From Sipunculus nudus (taxonomy: Eukaryota > Annelida > Sipuncula > Golfingiida > Sipunculidae), in contig JAPPUL010000068.1 in the NCBI GenBank assembly GCA_026874595.1, positions 1,377,001 through 1,441,000 of the forward strand: 64,000 nt of DNA, in the 5' to 3' direction. The notes beneath the pieces were generated by a model. It searched no databases, was not told the DNA's origin, and was given only the letters and a program-made list of their open reading frames with translations. This document shows, in pieces, positions 41,830 to 48,808 of the stretch. The number at the start of each line of letters is the position of its first letter. The stretch's first letter is position 1. Made by a program: the position numbers and the translations under genes.

Positions 41830-43239
41830 ATGGCATTAAGGTTTTATAATACGCTAAAGCGAGAGAAAGAACTATTTAAACCGCTTAGGGAAGGGAAGGT
41901 ATCGTTATACACATGCGGGCCGACGGTGTATAACTATGTACATCTTGGGAATTTAAGGACTTTTCTATTTGAGGATGTGCTTGTAAGATACTTAAGATAT
42001 AAGGGATATGAGGTTAGGCAGGTAATGAATATAACGGATGTGGATGACAAAACGATTAAAGGTAGTAAGGAGTCGGGGTTATCGCTTTTTGAGTATACTA
42101 AAAGATATAAGGAAGCCTTTCACGAAGATTTAAAGACGCTTAAAATAAGTCCTGCAAGTGTTTATCCGTGTGCAACGGATCATATAGAAGAGATGGTGGA
42201 ATTGATAGAGGGGCTTATGAAAAAGGGGCTTGCATATAGGGCAGAAGATGGGTCTATATATTTTGGAATAGATAGATACGAAGGTTATGGTAAGTTGTCG
42301 TGGTTATCGGATAGGACTTTGAAGGGTGGGGCAAGTGGTCGTATAACGGAGGATGAGTATGATAAGGACAGCGTACATGATTTTGTATTGTGGAAGGGCT
42401 ATAGTGAAGAGGATGGGGATGTTTTTTGGGAGACACGGATAGGGAAGGGCAGACCTGGCTGGCATACCGAATGTAGTGCAATGAGCATGAAATATTTAGG
42501 AAAACACTTTGACATACATACAGGTGGAGTAGATAATATATTTCCGCATCATGAAAATGAGCTTGCCCAAAGTGTTGGGTGTACAGGCGGGGATTTTGTT
42601 AATTACTGGTTACATTCTGAGTTTCTGAATATAAAGGGAGAAAAGAGTTCAAAGAGCTTGGGAAATGTTTTATATTTGCGTGATTTGCTATCTAAAGGTT
42701 ATAGTAAAGAAAGCATACGCCTTAGTTTAATATCATCACATTACAGGTCAAAGATAAACTATAGTGAAGAGCTAATAAAGCAAGCGAGTAGAAACATATC
42801 GACGATTAATAGGTTTATAGAAAGCTGTTATCAGATTGAAGGAGAAAAGCCATATAGCAAAGAGCTTGATAAAGTTTTGAAAGATAAGATATCTAAGTTT
42901 GAGGGGGCCTTAGATGATGATTTAAATATGTCTTTAGGGCTTGCAAGTATTTTTGAACTTATACGAGAGATAAATCCGATTATGTCTACTTTGGGAGTAG
43001 GTGATGGCAAGCGACTAATTAGCTTTTTGGAGAGTATTAATAGTATTTTTTCGGTATTTAGATTTGATAATGCGGGGCTTGATGATAAGATAGAAAAGCT
43101 TATAAAGGAGCGAGATGAAAGTAGAGCTAAAAAGGACTATGCTCATGCAGATGCGCTAAGAAAGGAGCTTTATGATATGGGGATAATAATAAAAGACAAT
43201 CCTGAAGGAGTTGTGTGGCACAGGATAGAAGAAAGTTAA
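41830..43239 (+). CDS. cysS: Cysteinyl-tRNA synthetase
   Basis: A 469-residue class I aminoacyl-tRNA synthetase. [23 protein letters not shown] contains the zinc Cys (about residue 29) and the HIGH-like [14 protein letters not shown] and [16 protein letters not shown] provide the other zinc ligands. KSSKSLGN is the KMSKS loop with Ser for Met. The C-terminal anticodon region ([23 protein letters not shown]) is complete. The restriction-modification island begins 59 bases after its stop. No T-box leader is visible. Confidence 0.97.
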   Translation: MALRFYNTLKREKELFKPLREGKVSLYTCGPTVYNYVHLGNLRTFLFEDVLVRYLRYKGYEVRQVMNITDVDDKTIKGSKESGLSLFEYTKRYKEAFHEDLKTLKISPASVYPCATDHIEEMVELIEGLMKKGLAYRAEDGSIYFGIDRYEGYGKLSWLSDRTLKGGASGRITEDEYDKDSVHDFVLWKGYSEEDGDVFWETRIGKGRPGWHTECSAMSMKYLGKHFDIHTGGVDNIFPHHENELAQSVGCTGGDFVNYWLHSEFLNIKGEKSSKSLGNVLYLRDLLSKGYSKESIRLSLISSHYRSKINYSEELIKQASRNISTINRFIESCYQIEGEKPYSKELDKVLKDKISKFEGALDDDLNMSLGLASIFELIREINPIMSTLGVGDGKRLISFLESINSIFSVFRFDNAGLDDKIEKLIKERDESRAKKDYAHADALRKELYDMGIIIKDNPEGVVWHRIEES

Positions 43240-43298
43240 TATAGAAGCTAATTACTATAAAGCTATATGCTAAAAGAAATAAATAATTGCGAGTAGAC

Positions 43299-45329
43299 AT
43301 GGATATTTTATATAAAGTTCTAAAAGACTCAAGCTATAACTTAACTTTGTTTAAAGCTGAGTATATTAATAATCTTCAAAATAGGGTTGTAGAGAAGGGT
43401 AATAAGTATTTTATAACATGCCTTATAAGGAATAAAGAAGTACAGTTAAAGCCTGAAGAGATAGTAAGACAATTATACCTTGATAAATTGACTTCTGAGT
43501 ATCTTTACCCAAAAGAGAGAATTAGATTAGAGCATAAGATTACTTTTGGAAGGCAAACTAAATCTGCTGATATTGTTGTTATGGATAAGGACCGGCCTAC
43601 AGTTGAATATATAATAGTTGAGGTTAAGAAGCCAAAGTTAAAAGAAGGAAAAGAACAGCTAAAGTCATATACTAATGCTACTGGAGCCCCTATTGCAGTT
43701 TGGACAAATGGGAGTCAGGTTTCACATTATAATCGTAAAGACCCTAATTACTTTGAAGACATAACAGATATTCCGAGTGTTAGTCAGTCTCTTAGTGATA
43801 TATTAAAGGATAGGTTTACGTTAAAAGACTTAATTGTTAAAGATAAAATACTTACTGAGGGCAAGACCCTTAAGCAGATTATAGAAGAGATGGAAGATGA
43901 GGTACTTGCTAATGCGGGGGTTGATGTATTTGAAGAAGTTTTCAAGTTAATTTTCACAAAGCTCTATGATGAGCTTGAGAGTAAGACAGATAAAGCTATA
44001 ATAGAGCAAAGTCTTACTGATGCTAAAAACCGTGATTATAAAAAAGTAATAGAGGATGTTAAAAAAGTTGATGATAGAGGTTTTAGGGCATTAGAATTTA
44101 GGAATACAGGTCAAAGTGAGGCTGAACTACAAAAGAAGGTAGAAAAACTCTTTAATGATGCTAAAGAGAAATGGGAGGGTGTTTTTTCTAGTGATAGTAA
44201 AATTAACCTATCTCCTTCACATTTATCTATTTGTATATCGAGCTTTCAAGATATTAAGTTATTTAACTCCAATTTACAGATAATAGATGAGGCTTTTGAA
44301 TATCTTGTAAGCAAATCATCTAAAGGTGAAAAGGGACAATATTTCACTCCACGTCATGTTATAGATATGTGTGTCAAAATGCTTAACCCTAAGCCTGGTG
44401 AGTATATGGTTGATACAGCTTCTGGTTCATGTGGTTTTCCTGTTCATACTATTTTTCATTTAACAGGAGAGTTGTTCTCTAATGTTGAGATACCTAAAAA
44501 AAGTAAGGCTGACATTTTAAAAGTTTTTGGGATAGATTTTGATGAAAAGGTGGTTAGGGTTGCAAGGACCTTAAACCTTATTGCAGTAGATGCCCAGACT
44601 AACGTATTACACTTAAACACTTTGGATTATGGCAGATGGGATGAGACTATAAAGTCTCGTGATTGGCTTAGGACTTATGACAATGGTTTTAGAAGGCTTG
44701 AAAAGTTAAGGCCAAAAGGAGAGAGTGGGTATAAGGAGTTTGGGTTTGATGTTTTAATGGCAAACCCCCCTTTTGCAGGTGATATTAAGGAGTCTCGAAT
44801 ACTTTCTAAATACGATTTAGCTTATAATAATAAGAACACGCTTAAATCTAAGGTTGGTAGAGATATTTTATTTATAGAGCGTAACCTAGACTTTATTAAA
44901 GCTGGTGGCAGACTGGCTATTGTTTTACCGCAAGGTCGTTTTAATAATACATCTGATAAGGATATCAGGGAGTATATAGCGAGTAGAGCACGTATTTTAG
45001 GGGTTGTAGGTTTACATCAAAATACTTTTAAACCTCATACGGGTACTAAGACCAGTATTTTATTCTTACAAAAGTGGGATGAGGGACTCTGTCCTAAGAG
45101 AGATGATTACCCTATTTTCTTTGCAGTATCAGAGAGGGGAGGTAAGGATAATTCAGGTGATTATGTTTATGTTAAGAATGGCGATGGTTTAAAGAAAGTG
45201 GATAAAACGGGTCATTATATAGTAGATCATGATTTACATAATCACAATGGTGAACTAGAAGATGGGATAGCAGAGGCTTTTATAAGTTGGGCAAAGAGAG
45301 AAGGACTATCCTTTTGGAAGGAGGGATAG
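43299..45329 (+). CDS. N-6 adenine DNA methylase fused to an HsdR_N-type nuclease-like domain
   Basis: A 676-residue protein. The N-terminal domain (about 30-160) is of the HSDR_N kind. Asp91, then Glu108-x-Lys110 (SADIVV...YIIVEVKKP), and the following QLKSY form an intact PD-(D/E)xK-like nuclease pattern. A helical linker (about 170-330) leads to the HsdM methylase core. The core has GQYFTPRHVIDMCV, SAM-binding DTASGSCGFP near 372 and the catalytic NPPF near 489. No helicase/translocase part exists here or nearby. This recalls type IIB/IIG enzymes (BcgI-like fused nuclease-methylase with a separate specificity subunit). The ATG at 43299 has a GAG element close by; a TTG at 43287 is an alternative start. 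It is the first of three coupled genes. Confidence 0.85.
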   Translation: MDILYKVLKDSSYNLTLFKAEYINNLQNRVVEKGNKYFITCLIRNKEVQLKPEEIVRQLYLDKLTSEYLYPKERIRLEHKITFGRQTKSADIVVMDKDRPTVEYIIVEVKKPKLKEGKEQLKSYTNATGAPIAVWTNGSQVSHYNRKDPNYFEDITDIPSVSQSLSDILKDRFTLKDLIVKDKILTEGKTLKQIIEEMEDEVLANAGVDVFEEVFKLIFTKLYDELESKTDKAIIEQSLTDAKNRDYKKVIEDVKKVDDRGFRALEFRNTGQSEAELQKKVEKLFNDAKEKWEGVFSSDSKINLSPSHLSICISSFQDIKLFNSNLQIIDEAFEYLVSKSSKGEKGQYFTPRHVIDMCVKMLNPKPGEYMVDTASGSCGFPVHTIFHLTGELFSNVEIPKKSKADILKVFGIDFDEKVVRVARTLNLIAVDAQTNVLHLNTLDYGRWDETIKSRDWLRTYDNGFRRLEKLRPKGESGYKEFGFDVLMANPPFAGDIKESRILSKYDLAYNNKNTLKSKVGRDILFIERNLDFIKAGGRLAIVLPQGRFNNTSDKDIREYIASRARILGVVGLHQNTFKPHTGTKTSILFLQKWDEGLCPKRDDYPIFFAVSERGGKDNSGDYVYVKNGDGLKKVDKTGHYIVDHDLHNHNGELEDGIAEAFISWAKREGLSFWKEG

Positions 45330-45331
45330 GA

Positions 45332-45922
45332 ATGTCTAAGTCTGAAAATATATCGCTGTGGAAGAAAAAATCTGAAATAGATTATATCCCTCTTTTCATA
45401 TCTCTCTGGTTTACTTTGAATGCGTGGCTTAAAGACAAATATGATCCCTCCCAAAAAGATAGAGAATTGATAGAAAAACTAAAAAAAGATAACAATAGAT
45501 TACTCAATAAATTTAAAGACCTAATTAATGGGGAGGGTGCAGAATCAAATACCTTTAAAGTATACTTTGAAGAGCTCTATCGTGCACTAGAAAGTGCTGA
45601 TATTGTTTTACACAAAGTGCCTAAAAATCTAAAAAATAGCCGTAATAAAAAAATATCTTTTGCTAACACTATTCTAGACTGGAAGAATAATGAACCTATT
45701 TTTGAGAATATAGTGAAAAATAAAAACCAAAAGGAAAAGTTAAAAATATCACAAGAATTCTATGTTTCTAGTGATACTAATAATGTTTTTTGTGCATATA
45801 TAGAAAACTTATATCAAGTTAGATGCCATCTTTTCCATGGCGATCTTGTTCCCAAAGGTGAAAATGAACGTGTTATTAAGGCATTGTATCTAACATTGTC
45901 AATGATAATGAAAGAGGTGTAA
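45332..45922 (+). CDS. HEPN-like protein encoded inside the restriction-modification operon
   Basis: A 196-residue all-helical protein. The C-terminal segment YQVRCHLFHGDLVPKGENER contains Arg164-x4-His169, the RX4-6H motif of HEPN ribonuclease-type domains, in the context (V/I)R-x-x-LFHG that recurs in many defence-linked HEPN proteins. The N-terminal half (IPLFISLWFTLNAWLKDKY) also fits the first HEPN helix. The start at 45332 is two bases after the methylase stop, with GGAGG 8 bases upstream. The specificity gene follows after two bases. It may be an RNase effector triggered when modification fails, or a structural subunit; this is inference. Confidence 0.65.
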   Translation: MSKSENISLWKKKSEIDYIPLFISLWFTLNAWLKDKYDPSQKDRELIEKLKKDNNRLLNKFKDLINGEGAESNTFKVYFEELYRALESADIVLHKVPKNLKNSRNKKISFANTILDWKNNEPIFENIVKNKNQKEKLKISQEFYVSSDTNNVFCAYIENLYQVRCHLFHGDLVPKGENERVIKALYLTLSMIMKEV

Positions 45923-45924
45923 GG

Positions 45925-47337
45925 ATGCAGTTTTCAATTGTTAATTATTCCCAACTTGAAAACCGTATAGATGCTGAGTATTTTAGACTTCAATATATTA
46001 AAGATGACAAATTAATAACTTTAAAACAGTGGGACTATTTAGAGAACTTGTGTTCTTTTAATTCAAGATATAAGCAACCTATCTATGATGATACGTCAAA
46101 TATAAAAATAATAAACTCTCAATATTTAAGAGAAAATAGTATAAATTTTGAACTAGCTAGAAATGGTGTAAATAAAGTTGTCCCATATGAAGCAATCCTA
46201 ATTAACTCAACAGGTGTTGGAACATTAGGAAGGGTTAATATAAATTATCTAAAGAAGCCTTTGGTTTCGATAGATTCTCATATTAACGTCATAATATGTA
46301 AGACTATTAGCCCTTATTATTTAATGTCGTTCTTACAAAGTAGGTTTGGGCAAAATCAAATAGAAAGAAATATTTCTGGTAGTTCAGGGCAAATTGAAAT
46401 ATATTCTAAGGACTTTAATAAGTTTAAGATCCCTATTTTTAGTCAAACTTTTCAATCTAAAATAGAAAGCGTTATTAAAGAGCTTTATATTAAGCTAAAC
46501 AAGTCAAAGATGTTGTATCAAGAAGCAGAGAAGCTCCTCTTAGAAGAGTTAGGGCTTTTAGACTATAAAGCAAAACATACTCTTACTTTTGTTAAGAACT
46601 TTTCTGATACTAAAGAAGCTGGTCGTATTGACGCTGAGTATTTTCAACCTAAATATGACAAAATTATTAAGTTTATAAAAGATTATAAGAATGGATGGAA
46701 TACGCTAGAGGATTTATGCCTTTTAGTAGGGCATCCATCCAATCCCCCATACTCAGAAATAGATGCAGAAAACAAAACGTTTATAGTTGCACAAAAACAT
46801 ATGGGAGATTACTGCCTGTCTGATGATTACTGGAATGCAAATGATGCAAAATACACAAATAATAGGTTTGTTGAAAAAAACAAACAGTATATATTACAAA
46901 AAGAAGATTTAGTTCTATACACGGTTGGTGCACCTCCACATATTGGGAAAGCAAACCTAATTTTTGAAGAAACTATTCCATCAACTATAGGTAGTTTTGT
47001 CACTTTGGTTAGAGTAAATAAAGAGAAAATAAACCCCTACTACCTAGTTGTGCTATTAAACAGCACTATTGGTCCTCAGCTTACAAATAGATTTCAATGT
47101 GGTATGGTACAGCAATATATCTATCCGAAGGACTTGGTAAAAATAATAATACCGCTCCTCCCAAAGGAAAAACAACTTGAAATCCAGCAAAAAGTTACAG
47201 AGTCTTTTCAATTACGCAAGCAATCCAAACAGCTTTTAGAGATAGCTAAAAAAGGTGTTGAAAAAGCCATTGAACAAGATGAAGAAAAGGCTTTAAGCTG
47301 GATGGATAAAGAAGTTAAAAAATTAGGACTCCCTTAG
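45925..47337 (+). CDS. hsdS: Type I-like restriction-modification specificity subunit (HsdS)
   Basis: A 470-residue DNA-recognition subunit with two target-recognition domains (about 1-180 and 230-400), separated by helical spacers near 190-215 and 430-460. The half-repeat is marked by NRIDAEYFRLQY near residue 14 and GRIDAEYFQPKY near 234. Each TRD ends with the usual conserved helix (QSKIESVIKELYIKLNKSK; KQLEIQQKVTESFQLRKQSK). The subunit would direct the upstream methylase/nuclease to a bipartite site. The ATG lies two bases after the HEPN stop, with GAGGTG as ribosome-binding site. The sequence recognised cannot be read from the protein. Confidence 0.9.
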   Translation: MQFSIVNYSQLENRIDAEYFRLQYIKDDKLITLKQWDYLENLCSFNSRYKQPIYDDTSNIKIINSQYLRENSINFELARNGVNKVVPYEAILINSTGVGTLGRVNINYLKKPLVSIDSHINVIICKTISPYYLMSFLQSRFGQNQIERNISGSSGQIEIYSKDFNKFKIPIFSQTFQSKIESVIKELYIKLNKSKMLYQEAEKLLLEELGLLDYKAKHTLTFVKNFSDTKEAGRIDAEYFQPKYDKIIKFIKDYKNGWNTLEDLCLLVGHPSNPPYSEIDAENKTFIVAQKHMGDYCLSDDYWNANDAKYTNNRFVEKNKQYILQKEDLVLYTVGAPPHIGKANLIFEETIPSTIGSFVTLVRVNKEKINPYYLVVLLNSTIGPQLTNRFQCGMVQQYIYPKDLVKIIIPLLPKEKQLEIQQKVTESFQLRKQSKQLLEIAKKGVEKAIEQDEEKALSWMDKEVKKLGLP

Positions 47338-47399
47338 GCTAATTAAGGTTTTGACTATTTAATATAGTATAAAAGCAAAGGTTAAATAAAATATCTATT

Positions 47400-48143
47400 T
47401 TAGCTTTTTAATATAAAGCTATCATTCTTAAAAAACCCTTGTTTTGATACTTTAGCTTTGGCTTTTTGTGCGGCTTGCAATGATTTGAACTTACCTATGC
47501 GCAGGATATACATATATTGGCCGGCGTTATCCTTTTTAACCACAACATGGGCTTTACTCTTCCATTTAGCGTATAATTTATTTTTATAGAAAAGAGCATT
47601 CTTTTTGCTTCTATACGCTGCAAGTTGTATAGAGTATTTGTTAGCTTTTCTAAGAAGTTGTTTCTTAGTATTTCTTGTGCTTTTACTAGATACTTTTTTA
47701 GACTTTGCTCCCGCTCTTATTTTTTTTGAAGACAAACTGCTTTTGTGGTTTTTGCTATTCTTAGCAGTAGTAGTATCTTTTTTGTTTTCAAAAAACTCTT
47801 TAGTAATTGCTTTGACCTCATTGATATTAGAAAATGCCTCAACCTCTTTTAAACTCATCCCTACATCGTTACTCATTCCTGCTTCTTCTGATAAAACCTT
47901 TTCTTTTGCTAAAAGCCTCTCTTCCGATGAAACCCTTTCTTTAAGCCCTATATAACTGCTTGCTATATTGTTTCCCAAGTAATAACCTACAAGAAAGGAT
48001 ACTCCAATAACAAATAAGCCACTTGCTATTAGCCATAAAACCCGTGCTGTATCCAGATATAATACATACATATTAGAATCCGACTGCGTCTTCCCAGATA
48101 TATTCATACTATTTTGAGTGTCTTTTTCATTATCTTCCTTCAT
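47400..48143 (-). CDS. SPOR domain membrane protein
   Basis: A 247-residue protein with one membrane span (about 24-50, VLWLIASGLFVIGVSFLVGYYLG). A charged Lys/Ser-rich periplasmic linker follows, including a highly basic patch. A C-terminal SPOR domain (about 170-245: KYSIQLAAYRSKKNALFYKNKL...YMYILRIGKFKSLQAAQKAKAKV) ends the protein. SPOR domains bind glycan strands lacking stem peptides and target proteins to the division septum. An ATG at 48158 is in frame, but the ATG at 48143 has GGAG upstream and leads directly into the polar cytoplasmic head. It borders the restriction-modification island. Confidence 0.88.
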   Translation of the reverse strand: MKEDNEKDTQNSMNISGKTQSDSNMYVLYLDTARVLWLIASGLFVIGVSFLVGYYLGNNIASSYIGLKERVSSEERLLAKEKVLSEEAGMSNDVGMSLKEVEAFSNINEVKAITKEFFENKKDTTTAKNSKNHKSSLSSKKIRAGAKSKKVSSKSTRNTKKQLLRKANKYSIQLAAYRSKKNALFYKNKLYAKWKSKAHVVVKKDNAGQYMYILRIGKFKSLQAAQKAKAKVSKQGFFKNDSFILKS

Positions 48144-48198
48144 AAAGCATAGCTCCATAGCTTAATATTGACTTGTTTACCTTGATTTTACCTTGTTC

Positions 48199-48786
48199 TT
48201 AATTCGATTTTAATTCATTTAAATGCAATATAAGCCTTTTTGTGATATTATAAAGTCCTGCATGATTGCTATTATTCTTTATTGTAAAGTCGACAAACCT
48301 AAGGCGCTTCTTCAATGACAACTGGTTTTTTAATATCATTTTTATCTTACTTTCTTTAAGCTTATCTCTTTCTCTTCCACGTGATAGTATAGCCTCTCTT
48401 GGCGACCATATAAGTATTTTGTAATCACAGGCTTTATCTAAACCCATCTCTATTAGTATCGCCGCGCTTAGTAATATCTTCTTTGACTTGCTTTTTTTAA
48501 TACCCTCATAAACATACTCTCGCATTAAAGGATGCACTATGCTTTCTAACTTTATAAGCTCTTTCTTATCTGCAAAGACTATTTCTCCTAATGCCTTTCT
48601 ATCTATAACTCCGTTCTTTAGTATCTTAGCTCCAAAATGCTTTACTACTCTAGCTTGTTGCGCCTCCAATGCCTTATGCCCAAGCTTATCTACCTCTATT
48701 ACATAATATCCACTCTCCTTGAATATATCACTCACTGTCGTTTTCCCACTGCAATAACTTCCCGTAAGTCCTATAACTTTTCTCAT
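48199..48786 (-). CDS. coaE: Dephospho-CoA kinase
   Basis: A 195-residue P-loop kinase that phosphorylates dephospho-CoA in the last step of CoA synthesis. GLTGSYCSGKTTVSDIF is the P-loop. VIEVDKLGH, VHPLMREYVYEG and the adenine-site ILIWSPREAILSRGRERD follow the family pattern. GAGGGAAG precedes the ATG. It lies directly downstream of polA on the minus strand with a 22-base gap; the polA-coaE pairing is common in bacteria. panE at 2051-2998 serves the same CoA pathway. Confidence 0.95.
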   Translation of the reverse strand: MRKVIGLTGSYCSGKTTVSDIFKESGYYVIEVDKLGHKALEAQQARVVKHFGAKILKNGVIDRKALGEIVFADKKELIKLESIVHPLMREYVYEGIKKSKSKKILLSAAILIEMGLDKACDYKILIWSPREAILSRGRERDKLKESKIKMILKNQLSLKKRLRFVDFTIKNNSNHAGLYNITKRLILHLNELKSN

Positions 48787-48808
48787 CTTCCCTCTTTAAC
48801 CGTTTTAA

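Noticed and set aside
43240-47399. Complete type I restriction system with hsdR
   Set aside because: No helicase or DEAD-box protein is encoded between cysS and the SPOR gene; the nuclease-like domain is fused to the methylase instead.
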